This document shows, in pieces, positions 23,361 through 35,823 of a stretch of 64,000 bases of DNA; within the stretch, counting starts at the first letter, position 1, and each line of letters starts with the position of its first letter. The notes below the pieces were generated by a model. That model saw nothing but the letters and a program-made list of their open reading frames with translations. It had not been told where the DNA came from and ran no database searches. Origin of the DNA: Schistosoma haematobium (taxonomy: Eukaryota > Platyhelminthes > Trematoda > Strigeidida > Schistosomatidae). The translations under genes and the position numbers were made by a program. The stretch lies in NCBI RefSeq assembly GCF_000699445.3, contig NC_067196.1:27917116-27981115 (forward strand), written 5' to 3'.

Positions 23361-26004
23361 GTCCCAACGTGTGAACCGTTTGCGTTCGGTGTCTTGATGC
23401 TTTGGTGTTAAACTTGAGTAATGTAAATGTGCAACAACTTGGTCCAGTTTATATTTAGTGCAGCAAGATGTGTTGTTTATCTTGTTTACTAATTTCAGTT
23501 AGGTTACATTGGCGTGAAATAGTGAATACTATTATACAATTTAGTACCTTATAAAGCCTCTATTTTCGTTTTTATTCTCTTCTATGGGACGTGTTAAATC
23601 TTAAAATTTACCAAGAGGTTAATCAAATATAATATCATGTTGAAATTGCAATCAATATTTCGGTATGTCTCAAGATATAAGCTTGGTTAAATATGATAAT
23701 AGCCATAATAATAATTTTTTATCGTTCTACTCAATCACCATTAATTATCTGGATATTCAAGATACCTTCACATCATCGTGTTGTTATATGCTTTATAAAA
23801 TACAAGTGTTACGTGGTATTGGTGACTTATGTAAATCAAGCACTGATTAATGTGAAACAGTACTTTTCTTATGCATCATTCTTTTCGTCACAAATGGAGA
23901 TTGAGTATACAAATGCTTATTCATACTCATTGAAGGAAAAAACTCCTAATAAACCATAGTCAACGTTGGTGATTTACAAAAGTTCTAGTATTCGATCTAA
24001 TTCACACGAACAGAATTACTGCCTTTGTACTCATTCAAACCATTTCCCTTATAGATTTGGTACTGTACGCCTAACCGATAAAATACGGTCATCGGTTAGC
24101 AATGTGATGGACTTACTATCCATCTCTGATTGATTATTATTGATCAAGCTATAACTGATCGGAGACAAACACTCATAATATGGAAAATAACCTGGTTTCT
24201 ACGTGATATTGGGGGACGTGCCCTATACCATAGTGTTTGTGGTAGCACAACGCCAATCAAATGATTGGTTTAAAATGCTTGAGTCATTCAACTGAACCTA
24301 GGAAACCTATCAAATCTGAGGACGAGACTCTCAGTACTCTTGGGGCAGAATGTAGAAAGCTGAGAGACCAACCGTCAAAGATTTTCCAGCTTCCTGTTTA
24401 ATGCTGAGATATATAATACAGAATTGGTGTATTCCTTTACTCAGAGCTTAACACTAGTTGCTCGACTCCATTACAGATACTTAGATTTCACAGAAAAGCA
24501 TATCAACCAGATTACATCGCAGCGATCGCTACGGTGACATAGCGATCAAACCTTTATGGCATAAACTAAGGCACTTTAGCATTTTATTCACGACAAACTG
24601 GAAGTATAATTTTATTCTCGGCTATTGAACGCTATTTGCAACCATGGTTACGAACAATTTCGAAAACGTCGTTATCACAGACAATAGTCTACATATTAGA
24701 CAGAGCTAAGTTATGATACGATGTCTGGAGAGTTCATATGGATAATAGCGTGTTCCTAAGATGTCTAAACGGCAAATATTTCCTTCCAGATCATCGTTGA
24801 TTCCCCGAAACCGATCACTTATATGAAGACGGGAATTCTGTTAGATATAACTGTATATCGTCTTTGTATTTGTGACTATAACCTACCAGCTTCATTCACA
24901 GAGCGCCGCCTAGGCCTATTAACTGTCAAGAGCTTCCACACTAGCACAAGTTAAAACAAACAAAATTTATACGGAAACAGATCAAGACTATCTGTCCATA
25001 GTTATTTCTGGCACGCTAAAATGCCCACAGACATCCTCACCATACAAACCACAGTACTTTTTCGCTCCCAATCCTTAAAGTGTATATGGGTCCCCTATAG
25101 CGGATGGACGGACGTGCAGCAAACTAATTGCTAGAGTTAACAAAATAATCTATTAAGAGCAGACTTTGTTACCTTACACTGCTTTCAGTTGAATACTAGC
25201 GGAGAGTAAATCTGGCAAAAGCGTACAGCATACTAAGCATCCCATGCTACTCCCTCAAATGTTACATTCGAAACACACCATTGACACTTACGAGCTAGTT
25301 GTCAAAGAGAAAACACTTCTGCTGTTTTTGCCTGAAGCTAACTCAAGGCTAACAGGACTAAATACTTCCTCGGTGGGATGTTTTATGCGAGATTCAACAA
25401 TCATATACACACAGTGGGCCTAAAGTCTTTCGTATGGAGTAGCTACAAATTATGTCCAATAGCGAGAACAATCGTCCCCACACACAGTCAGCAGCCCAGA
25501 GAAGGTCTCATGACTTATTTGTTATGAATATTATTTCCAACCTGTCTCCCTTTTATCATCTCTGTTCGTTTGTTTACTCTTTTACATTCTAGTTTCTTGC
25601 TCTACTGAGTTAATTACCACTAGGATTATGAGATGACCGTAGTTTAAAGTGTTAAGTTGTTGTATGCTGTACACTTTCACATTATAACCAATCGGTCGTC
25701 TGCATGTCAGCGTTATAGCTAATATTTACAGCGACTCTGCTACCGTGAGACGAACAATTTCACATGAACTAAAAATATGTCGACCCACAAACAACTATTG
25801 ATTTCTTTAGGAACAATGCAATCACGTGACTAAACTGTCCTCTTCGGACTCCGCCTAAGGCCAGAAGGTATTTCGCAATATCAGAAGGCTAGCGAGAAGT
25901 GATTGAAACAATCATTTTTAGGGTATTGTGTATTGAATATCTGGTGTTGAAAGGTCATTAGTCATCGGATTGCCACTTTTTCAAAAATATTCGGGGCTTG
26001 CACT
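23361..26004. other. Unassigned region, no gene recognised
   Basis: AT-rich to 24000, then a GC-richer stretch of about 1.5 kb with no long frame and no match to families in this window; possibly an old non-coding element. A 9-bp hairpin CTAACCGAT...ATCGGTTAG lies at about 24071-24099. A word at about 25617-25660 (ACTAGGATTATGAGATGACC) recurs in altered form at 26128-26170. Confidence 0.35.
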
Positions 26005-28703
26005 ATGTGTTTTAAGGTCACTTGTCCTAAGTGTGGAAAGACTACATGGAGCGGTAAGAGGCTGTTTGTTACTTATTTCTTTTGATTTTTCCTCACGTGT
26101 GTGACATCAAAGAAATGAATATCAACACTAGGATTATAATCCTAGTGTTGATATATATATGAGATGACCATATTTTGAGGTACTAAGGTGTATGCGCTTA
26201 ACCAGTGAAATTCGGCCATAGAGAAACAAAAAATGAGTGTCACTGCAGATCCGTTTACTTAGTTGCAGTCGTCGACTAAGGAGAAGGGTTTTATTTAAAA
26301 TACTCCATTGGTGAACTTTAGTACATTCAATAATTGCACTTCAGTTCACATGTCGCTACTATTCATTGGAAGATTGGTAGAACTAATAGTTAATTTGTTT
26401 AAGAGGAAAAATAGTGCCTTTCGACCCAGCTTGGTGATCTTTGCTCTTACCGTTTATCAAGCCGTCTGGACACAGTTTACTGTCACTCGTCCATAGATTC
26501 AGAATTGAGTCAAAGTTACTATGACAACCGAGTTTTATCTGACTTGAAAATCAGACAGTTGAGATCTCTCTATCTACTGAGAGGGTTGAACATGGTTATA
26601 TGGTAGAATCAAAGTTGAAATATAGATTTTTTTCGATCTTGTTCGTAATGGCATTTCGCAACAGTACAAAGTGGTGCTTGTATGAGTCAGCAACCCTGAG
26701 GCTTCTGTACAATCACTCAAAAGTGAGCCATTGATAATATTATATTAACGGAGACATCATCAGACGATATCATTATGCTTTGAGCATAAAGTAAAAGAAT
26801 ATTTCATAAAGATTATTTCGAGTGCTATTAGACATATGAAGGCGGTTGTCACCTTCAGGCTGTCCACACGGTGAAAGGATATTTCTTCTTGAGGAGCCTG
26901 GAAAGGAAGCAACGTTAATGATAGTCTTAATGAACTGAAAATGTAATAGCAGGGCCAAAGGGGCAACTACTTTAGGCCGATCACGCGGAGCCTCTTTATG
27001 GAAAGCTCTTAATTTGTCAGCTCTGTGCTTTTGAAATGCTTTACGGACGGAGTAAGATGAGGTATGAAGTTTTCAGGGTCGACCCTTGCTAACCGCTTTC
27101 CTTTGTAAGTGACCAGCATCACCACAGATTCTAGTTGACCGACGGAAATACACTACTGCTATCACACTCTACATTCAGTAGTATGACTTCTCCCCCGGAC
27201 CTTAAATTGCTGCTTTTAGTATTACCGTTCTTCAACCTACGTGGTTGGGATGATAGATCCTATTAGTACATGTGTTCCAGTATATATAGCTCGATTGAAT
27301 CATTACGATAGGCAAGCCCGACCACCACGTCCAGGTAGCAGCTAAAGCCAGGAAAGAGTATTTCAGTCAACAAAATATCAGACAAAGCCTCTGGAAGTTG
27401 AAAAGTAATTCTACTCACTAGTACTTTAGGTTAATGTGTTGCGAAATTCATTTTACATGCCACCTTGATGTTAAACGAGGAAAGGGGATAAAGCGAAGTG
27501 ATTTACACTCGTCCGTCAGTAAAAAACGTATTTGATCAGCTTCATTCTAGGCGATAAGTTGGGATAGAATACACTGAAACAATAAATATGACTGAGTATA
27601 CAGAACATGGGAATTTAAGGGATTGTCATTTTAACTACACTGAATGTCCGTGATACATTTTCACTTACGATAAATAGCCGTAAAATCCAATGGCAGGAAA
27701 GGAGTCGTAAAATTATTCACATGTTTCCCAGCACTTCAACAATAGATATTGATGTGCACACTACCAGAACATATCAAATCATATGAATATGCAAATAATA
27801 CAAGATATAGGTTTAAACAAACTCGAAACAAATAAGGATTGATTCATTGGTCTAGTTCGTTACTCACGAATAAGCAGAAAACATTTCTCAAGACGTAAAA
27901 GCTATATGATAAAAACAAGTTGCAAAAAACGTGTTGTGGAGGACTTTAGCATTAAAATTAAATCTTTGTCATTTAAGTGATTAATTTCAATTCTCATTAA
28001 TTAGGATGATGACTAAGATAGGTATTATTACACTGGCCTTTATGATTGTGTTAAAATTAACATGTGTTAACGTGTTCGTGATATCGTGCCGATAAAGCAG
28101 ACCAAAATCCCATTTTTGAAACCAGTAGGATACTGAGCATTATCTATCCTTATGAATTTCTGCAATACCATTATCAGTGTTCTATCCGCAAATTATTGGG
28201 GATTTGCGTGTAAACCCAGCACCCGTTTGCATCGTCTGGACCCTTATAAAAACAAATTATGAATTTGTTTACACGGTTCGGTGCAAAAGTTCTTATGGAA
28301 AAAATACCTACTTTATTTTCCTTTAGCCTCTTGAATAGTGTTGGTTGTGGACAACAAGTTTATCAGTCACCCGTAGTAACTTTTTATAAAGTGTTTTGTA
28401 TGGTGTGATGGAGTAGCTATTCGTGGTCGTTATCGTTCTTTTTTTTACGTAACTTACATTTTTTATCTCTCCCCATTCTCATCGTTATTGTGTGGCGCAT
28501 ATATGTCTGGTGCCCCTTGTACCAATATTTATGTGTTCAAATAAAATAAACTAGCTACTCCATAACTGCACACTACATATTGAGTTAATCATCACCCTTT
28601 AAAAGATCTTTTAATCTTTATATATACAGGATGTGGAAAGCATGTAGAACAAGTTTTGAAAGATGTACGTTCAGAAGATCGATGTCAGTGCCCACGTTCC
28701 TAA
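26005..28703 (+). CDS. Small conserved cysteine-rich (CxxC) protein, 40 residues, two exons
   Basis: Exon 1 is 26005-26053 and exon 2 is 28630-28703. The donor is GCG|GTAAGAG and the acceptor TATATACAG|G, interrupting a Gly codon after its first base. The 40-residue product begins MCFKVTCPKCGKTTWSGCGK and ends RCQCPRS before TAA. It has a CPKC pair, a CGKH motif and a final CQC, so it could bind one zinc ion. Very short proteins of this layout (M-C-x-V-T-C-x-x-C-x-K-x-T-W-x-G-C-G-x-H) occur in fungi and animals from memory, with no function I know. Too short for ordinary gene finding. The 2576-bp intron holds a palindrome, an orphan LINE 5' end and a mini-repeat. Confidence 0.82.
26119..26154. 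repeat. 36-bp perfect palindrome
   Basis: The 18 bases ATATCAACACTAGGATTA are followed directly by their exact reverse complement, with no spacer. It lies 65 bp into the intron of the small cysteine-rich gene. The flanking word TGAGATGACC also occurs near 25630 directly after ACTAGGATTA, suggesting that the second arm was added by inverted copying. Confidence 0.9.
26755..27352 (-). mobile_element. Orphan 5' untranslated region of an SR2-like LINE
   Basis: On the minus strand this matches 60110-60655, the 5' untranslated region of the full-length copy, and the equivalent in the 7.8-11.5 kb copy. Shared words include GGCAAGCCCGACCACCACGTC at the 5' edge and CCTTCAGGCTGTCCACACGGTGAAAGG further in, with moderate divergence. 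No coding part follows. LINEs normally lose the 5' end first, so a 5' end alone needs a deletion, recombination or a non-autonomous derivative. Confidence 0.7.
28497..28552 (+). repeat. Mini-retroposon copy 1 (about 56 bp)
   Basis: The unit reads CGCATATATGTCTGGTGCC, then CTTGTACCAATATTTATG, then TGTTCAAATAAAATAAA. It matches the copies at 29434 and 54307 and ends in a run of AAAT-type repeats. No target-site duplication is obvious here. It lies inside the intron of the small cysteine-rich gene. Confidence 0.75.
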
Positions 28704-29433
28704 GTAACTCATGTGTTTCTACATTGTACAACGGTTCAAGTGGTTGAGTTGTATTTTTAGTTTCGTACTACTTACAAGCTAACGTATTTTTCTTATTGAT
28801 GACTTGTTTATTTTTGGTTTTAATTTGTAGAGTTCAATACTTTTGTGTGTTATATTATCCTACTATAGCTTTAAATTAAATATAACACAATTCCCGAATA
28901 CTTATTAGGCTTATTGTATTTCTGCACCATCTCCACGAAATCATATTGTAATAGTCTTGTGTAAGAAAATCATTATCAGTAAGACATTAAATTCTCTCTA
29001 ATGGTTAATCATCCCAACCAATTTAACTTCGCCGACTGCGTAATCATTTCGTGATCATATGCAGAAGGAATGAGATAGAAATTGGCTTTGATGCACACAT
29101 TTACTAATATTCCATACCAGATTATCGGTTATATCAGCTGTTCATATGAGTTAAACTATAAAGTGTACATAACTAAGTTTGTGAATCGCAATCGACGTGA
29201 GCGTTCAATTCATTTAAAACTGCACTCGTATGCTATCCACGGTTTGGTGCTGTGGGAGTATAGTTTCTCAAGACTAGATGTGTGCGTCTGTCGAAAGGAC
29301 ATTACTACACAACATTTGGCATAAGTGACACTTAGGATCTGAGCAGTATGTTTTCACTGTAGAATTTGCTTACTGTAAGTATTTATGTCAGACTCATGTT
29401 TTCTAATTAGCTAAACGTCAACACCCTGAGACA

Positions 29434-29494
29434 CGCATATATATCTGGTGCCCCCTTGTACCAATATTAATGTGTTCAAATAAATAAAATAAAA
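29434..29494 (+). mobile_element. Mini-retroposon copy 2 with 11-bp target-site duplication
   Basis: A 61-bp insertion with the core CTGGTGCCCCCTTGTACC and an A-rich tail of AAATAAAATAAAA type. It is flanked by perfect copies of ACCCTGAGACA at 29423-29433 and 29495-29505. The tail and duplication are the marks of LINE-driven retroposition, though the unit is far shorter than usual SINEs. Confidence 0.8.
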
Positions 29495-29505
29495 ACCCTG
29501 AGACA

Positions 29506-29614
29506 TGTGATCTCACTGACTGCAACAGCGTTGGGTTATTCAGCAACCGAAACATCGACAGTCATGGAAGATTTACGGAATGGTATGGAAAGTCAGTTAT
29601 CAACATTCGGAAAA
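29506..29614 (+). CDS. Candidate exon of an unrecognised gene
   Basis: A coding-like frame reads ...GYSATETSTVMEDLRNGM... and ends ...SQLSTFGK at a good donor, GGAAAA|GTAAATG, in phase 0. If the mini-retroposon insertion just upstream is removed, the frame continues left to an acceptor-like TTTTCTAATTAG at about 29411, so the insertion would sit inside or at the edge of this exon. At 30444, after CCAATAG, the next phase-0 sequence reads NDWNALQNSVK, which faintly resembles a tetraspanin large-loop motif, but no CCG follows. The function is unknown and the exon may not be real. Confidence 0.3.
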
Positions 29615-30444
29615 GTAAATGTTATTCATCTTGTGTACATAAATATTGTCCTTTTTAGTTTTGTCAAAGAGCATATCTTAAATAAAGTTCATTTTAGTCA
29701 CTTAGGAGATAGCTCAACAGGGTAAAAATCAAAGGAAATCTCTTAATTTCAAAATAAGACTAATGTAATGCTTAATATTGATCCAACAATTAGATTATGA
29801 ACCTTGATACTTAACTCGGAACTTGAAGGTAGTGATTTTTTTTGCCCGGGACGAGGAGTTGCTTCATTTTAGAGAACAAAATAGAATAAATGCAAGGTTA
29901 ATTCTTGGACGGAGTTGTATAGTGATTCATAGCTGATCACTAGTTTTCACACATCCACATGCAAACATCTATAAACAACTGGCTTTTCTCATCCGGCTTT
30001 TCTATGTCTTATAAAAGTAATTTACCTAGAACATTAATACCTTTTGTGTAATAAATAAAAAACAACTGGTATCTACTCACGAGTAATTTCCAAGCCTTAA
30101 AAGGTAATCGTAACTTGTAGTTTATAACTAATAAGACGACAATATGTTAGAAAGTCATATTCAAAAACATGCAACCTCAGAACGGTTTGTTTTCCTGAAA
30201 ATCAAAAGTTTTAATGTTTAAAAAATTATTTACCACAGAAAGCATATAATATAATGAAATAAGTGTTTTGTGTTTGAACATCGTATGATTGTAAAATAGG
30301 AAAAGTGTTTGAGTACGTATTGTATTGTCTTATGTATGTCAGTTTTAAGATAGGTTGGAATAAATTTGAGATATATAAACCTAGATCTGTCTTATTCCCT
30401 AATTAGGATGGCTGGAATAACAAGTAAATATCAATGCCAATAGA

Positions 30445-30567
30445 ATGACTGGAACGCCCTTCAAAATAGTGTTAAGTCCCACTGTTGTTATTGCAGTCAT
30501 ACTTGTATTCCTAAATGCTGTGTTTATATGGGACAAATTTTTTCAGATGTCTGTGGATATTTTGTAG
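30445..30567 (+). CDS. Hypothetical 40-residue single-membrane-span ORF
   Basis: ATG to TAG, 40 codons. The product MTGTPFKIVLSPTVVIAVIL... has one strongly hydrophobic segment (residues 9-30) followed by a polar end. I do not recognise it. The adjacent frame from 30444 reads NDWNALQNSVK and is Cys-rich afterwards, so one frame may be a by-product of the other. It could be chance in an AT-rich region; there is no splice or promoter evidence. Confidence 0.2.
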   Translation: MTGTPFKIVLSPTVVIAVILVFLNAVFIWDKFFQMSVDIL

Positions 30568-33060
30568 AATTCGTTTAAACTATCATTTCTCTCAAACTCT
30601 TCTGATTTTAGAGATTTCAAGATCATTCAATTCGATCATTGAATGAAAATTTGGGACAATTCTTATTAATGTCTTCTAATTAGATGGCTTAGGAAGTCAA
30701 TTTCTCCATGAAAAATTAATCAACGACAAAATGGTAGTCTCACATTGTTTCCGAGATTTTCTGGCTTATGAATTAACACCGAGTGAAATAGATCGGTGAA
30801 AAATTTGAATGTGTGACGGAATTAATACTTAGGATTATTACTGTTATGTCTGATGAATGCTTGACTGGTTCGTTCTTTTGCACCAATAAACTCGAATCTG
30901 TCGACGCTTAGTGAAAATACAAAGACTGGTTGTAAAGATTTATGTGAACCGGGAAATAAATCAAAATGTTACATAAATAAACTAGTTTGTGTATTAGTTT
31001 TAGGTTCGTTTGACGATCTGTTAACAATTATCACAGGGGAAATACACTTAACTACTACATTGAATTAATCCAATGAATGTTATCTTAAATAGACATCAAA
31101 CCGAAATTAGTATTGTACTGGACAAAAAATCACATTGAAAATAAAACGAATACTACACTGAATAGACTAAGTAGAAGTAGGGTTGGACAAAAATCACTAT
31201 GAGTTAAAGGCATAATTTTGACTTTTCATTCCGTTATTTTAATTGCTTCTTAACATTCGTTCTAAAAATTCACCAAACAGTATCAAATTATAATGTAATT
31301 GACAATACAGAAAACATCAAATTTCTGACTTTTGGTCAAACTTTAAATTAAACTTTCAAGTGTTATTCCCAATCCCAACTTAATTTCTTCATCACGATAA
31401 CTGAATTTTTTCTGATTGGATAGTTCGACATCATGGATTCGGAGATACCTCTTTGATTAACTACATCAAATAGGTACATTCACACTGGATTTTTTGCAAC
31501 ATTTTATTACCAAACTTTCTTCTACTTATTGTGATTTGTCTCACTTCACTTTATTTGATTGGGTTCAAGGTACTTCAATGAGGCTATAGTGTGAAATCAG
31601 TTAGAACTATGATCAGTTTAGGGACGTGGGTGAATAAACAGGCTGAAATAACTGACGATCTTCGATTTCGAATTCTATTTTTCATTACACCAATTGGCCA
31701 TAGTGCTAGTCAAATGTGTCAGCTCAAAGTAGAAAAACAGTTCTGGAAAAATGATTGAGAAGCATCATTCATGAATCCATGAGGAACTAACTCAGTGTGT
31801 AGTAGTTTGGATGAATTATTGGTAAAATATTAATGTGTGCGAAAAGTGTTGTAAATGCACCGAATATTATTTATCAATCATTTTCAACTCACCTATATGT
31901 CAATTATACCGAATTAGCATAGTTCATATTCCGGAAATCTTTCTTCTATCATTGGATTATGGTAGTCAGAGGGTGGCTAGACTTACTAATTTTTTAAACG
32001 ATAATCCCAGGGTGGTCATTTGAATAGATGTGATTTCGTTTATATAGCACTTCTAGCTGTATTTTAAATAGTCTGTTCAATTCGATTTTACGAGTAGAAG
32101 TACTTTATGTTACATTAAAATGTCATGTAGGTTAGACTGGTTTCTAACTTTGTCGAAATGTAAGAAACCTTTCATCTCACGCTAATCAACTAACCAACTA
32201 GTCAACCAATGTTGTCACATGACTAGGATTCGATTAGTTATTTAAGAATATATTTTGAATAGATTCACCAAATATTTTTATGTAATGGTATGAGACTGCA
32301 ATAAGACGTGAATATGGTAAGTACTCGGGGTTCTTAATCGGAAATGAATAAATATTTCAAGTGATGTGATTCACATTTACCTAGTACATCACATTGAGTA
32401 ATTATATAATGAAATATGTACTAAACAACGACAGTTATTAGTCATATGATAGAAGCCTTCTTTTGTTTCAAATTTCATATATCATCTGTAAAAAGTATGG
32501 AATAAATTTGGTTTTTTGTTGAAGTCGAAATTATTTTTTTATTTTATCATCAAATGCTCAGACTGATTACATTCAGTTTGTAGACAATATTTGGGATTTT
32601 CTTATGCATTCATACAAGTTAGGTGTACCCATTCATACAGTATCTTACCTAAATTTGTATCTTCGATTGAAGTAGTGAGTAAACTATTGGAAAGTTTGGT
32701 GCATGAGTAATGTGTCCATTAAAGTTCATATTCATACACAAAACAGTAGATCTGAAATTAGACGAAAATACTTTAGTGACTTTTATTGGAATCAGAATGT
32801 TGCTAGGTGCAAATAAATTCTGTAGAAATATCCCTCAGTCGTCCAATATCCAGTCTTATTGCTTCTTTACTGTCAATACAGCTCTGAAATGTATATATTT
32901 CAAACCAGGCGATTTGTGTGTGTATTCAACTTACAGTTAAAAGGTCTAACTTAAAGCTATTGTAATCAAATTCAAGAAACGTCATGTGCTTGTTGAGTTT
33001 CAACAAGTGGATTTATATAATGACAATTCCATTTTAGTTTTCAATGAAGACATAAGCGAG
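30568..33060. other. AT-rich region, nothing recognised
   Basis: No coding-like frame of note and no match to repeat families in this window. Short frames near 31835 and 32710 look non-coding in composition. Confidence 0.4.
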
Positions 33061-33540
33061 CAGAACAACTCCAACATTAACACTCAGAGGGGTTACTGTA
33101 ACCTGTAGTGTCGGTTGCTATGTCAAGCTCACATAGCTTATTTTGGCTTCCGGACAAGCCAATTTATTCATTCTACTTGAGTCGTATTTTGACCTTGTTA
33201 ATCATTTGCTTATTAATTCTGACTTTTTTTATATGAGCGTATATGTGTGCACTTCTTATCCTATTCATCACATATCTGTAACTTACTTTTGTTCGACTAT
33301 AGATACCGATTCATGCTAGGCTAAATTGAGTTGGCTCATTCGGCTTCTCCACCAAACGTCATTTCGCTTCAGTCTTTTCTCTTCGCTTCGTTTCTTCGAT
33401 TGTTTGTTTAGATCAACGGTTGTATGAAATACACGTATTCGGAATCCATTCTCGTATTTGACTTATTTAATTCTGTTGTTCACCAAAGCGATTTAATTCG
33501 ACAATTATATACGAGGGTAGCTGGGATGTGTATATCGATA
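33061..33540. repeat. LTR-like pyrimidine-rich island, unassigned
   Basis: A GC-richer, pyrimidine-rich stretch in AT-rich surroundings. It starts near TGTAACCTGTAGTGTCGG and contains TCTTTTCTCTTCGCTTCG-type tracts. The composition and a TG start are compatible with a solo long terminal repeat, but I cannot fix the ends and see no clear short direct repeat beside it. Confidence 0.25.
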
Positions 33541-34554
33541 ACAATCATTTACACGATCATTCAGGAGTCAGATTAAGGGCCATTAAAGACCTATAAAAAT
33601 CACAAGTCACCAATAATATATTATTTTTATTAACTTCATCAAAGCTTTTAGTAAAGTTTCACACCAACTTCTCATCTAAGCTAAACAATATTCGAATTGG
33701 ATATGTTCTGTAGTTATAGATTAATTAGTTCTTAGTTGGTTGATGACGAGGTATCAGAGTCACTTCTATGTTATTCATTTCTAAGTTATGATTGATACCT
33801 ACTCTTCAAGACATTAATCAAGTGTTGGCCTTCATGAATAAGCGCGTCGGAAAACGTATTTTTCGCCCAAGTGAAATATTTGTATTGATATCAACGTCAG
33901 GTTACCCAGTTCACAACCTCACAGCAATCTAGAAATGATTGTTTCTAAAAACTTACAAACTACTACATGTTGCTATACATTTATAGCAAGGGATTTCAAA
34001 TGCTATAGAGAATACGATAGTTGTTGAAAAGATGTCTGTAACATCATGGACCGGATTCCTCTATCCAAAGCTATACAAGCGACTGCTCCCCACAATACTT
34101 AGCACTAGGAGGTGACACGAAATGTTCATACAACCATAAGAAAAATGATTCCAACGGTCTCCAGACCTCGCAGAGAAATGTTAAATAGACGAACATTATT
34201 GCTATCGTGGAAGTGAAATAATCTTTTGGCGATCTAGGTGAATATGTTTGGTCCTTTAAATAAATATTTCAACTCTGATGCGTTCTTTCTTATCTTTCAC
34301 TTATGAAACCACTATGAGCATATCTTCCAATCTTGTTGAGTAACTTGTGAGCATGAAGACTGGTTTTATTATTAGCTCTTATTGTTACTAAAATAGTGAT
34401 TGATTTGGTATTCATTTCACTTATTTGTTTTCTTTCCACCATTGCATTATAAGAAACCCTCAATTTGTTATCAGATTATACCGATTTTGTCTGACTAGTT
34501 TATCACTTCAAACTAAATGACGTCAATATGTTTTTAAGAGTTGAATAAATTGAT
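33541..34554. other. AT-rich region, nothing recognised
   Basis: No gene or known repeat seen. Confidence 0.4.
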
Positions 34555-34790
34555 TCATATAGTAAGCGGAAAGTAGTTGGGGGATGGCTGATAGGGTCCG
34601 TTACGATCCTCGGTTCGACTGGTCGCAATATGTAGTCGATTCTCAATGGCTGACCGAGCTGACTGTACTAAGTGAGAAGACCAAGGATGTGTAGGAATCT
34701 TAATCCAAAAAGTGAGATCAAAATGGACTACACTCGGAGTTAATATCTGTGTCTTCATTGACCCATACACGAACTTGTACGTTGTGACAT
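34555..34790. repeat. GC-richer island, probable unassigned repeat
   Basis: About 235 bp that stand out from the AT-rich background, including GGTTCGACTGGTCGCAATATG. The open frame on the minus strand has no recognisable motif. It may be a fragment of a repeat not otherwise present here. Confidence 0.25.
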
Positions 34791-35244
34791 TGTGATGATT
34801 TATAATTTACTTACAATCAATATTACAGAAGAATTAGCCTCAAGGTGTGGGGTGTTTGTAGGAATCAATTTATGTTGATTGGAGAAGATAATTCAACGGC
34901 TACTATTATGCTTAAAAGTAACTTTCTCATTCACACTTCATATTCTGAGAAATAGAACCGAGAAACTTAAAATATTGGCGTTTATTTGTGTTCACCCTTT
35001 GTTACCCATCTATAAGACTTCGAAGCTTCTTAATTACTGAACAGTAATTCAATGTAATATGTGTTATCGAGATAACAATTTACTGATCAGAAGTTCAATT
35101 CATTGCTTTTAAATAGGCAAAAACAACATTCCAATCTAGTAATTTCTTTTTTGATTTATAAATTACGGCACGTGATATAAAAATAAAGTACATCATATAA
35201 GAATTATTACAATATCAATAAATTGGCCTTTTGCTTTAAATGAG

Positions 35245-35347
35245 ATTACAACTGATAACTCTAGAAGCGATTTGGAAGATGGAGGTGTTTATGGTAATCC
35301 GTACAAAACTGATCTTCATAGTAATAATAATAATACAGACAAGAATG
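35245..35347 (+). CDS. Candidate exon of an unrecognised gene
   Basis: A 103-bp stretch with a hydrophilic, coding-like translation containing ITTDNSRSDLEDGGVYGNPY and ending NNNNTDKN plus one base. It is bounded by CTTTAAATGAG on the left (acceptor-like) and by AATG|GTAAAG, a good donor, on the right. It starts in phase 0 and ends in phase 1. The next plus-strand candidate exon at 46274 begins in phase 1, so the two could belong to one gene. No family is recognised. Confidence 0.3.
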
Positions 35348-35823
35348 GTAAAGATTTGTACTATGTTGGTGTGTGCTATCTAAAAATTGCAGACGAATAG
35401 GAAACTGGAAAGTATAGCTCTGAATTAAACAAGTCCATTACGTCAGAGATCATAGCTTTTTGAATCTATTTTTTATCCCCCAACATTTTACTTTAGGAAA
35501 AGCATTCAGTTGACTTTTGTGCAGCAATATTCATGATTTATAATATGTGTTTGGTATTATTGCGCTAGACTGTAAAAAAAGCCTGTTTAGTGATAACTGT
35601 TTAAGGTTTATACAGTACAATATAATGCTAAGATAGTAAAAATGAAACCAAGGCATACTGGAAAAGGCGTTAGAATCACGGAAGGATTGTTTCTGTATGC
35701 AGGATTCATGCTTAAATTAGTGAATTTTTAACACTATGTTTGTTAATTTGACTATTATCTTTCATTTTCTTGACCCGTAAATTGTTTTCATTATCCTATT
35801 TCTTTTCTAAGATTTAGTCTGTT

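Noticed and set aside
24071..24099. 9-bp hairpin as a terminator or attachment site
   Set aside because: Hairpins of this size are expected by chance and nothing nearby supports a role.
30444..30567. Tetraspanin gene based on the NDWNALQNSVK word
   Set aside because: The expected CCG does not follow, no membrane-spanning exons are found nearby, and I found no CCG exon downstream. Left as a weak resemblance only.
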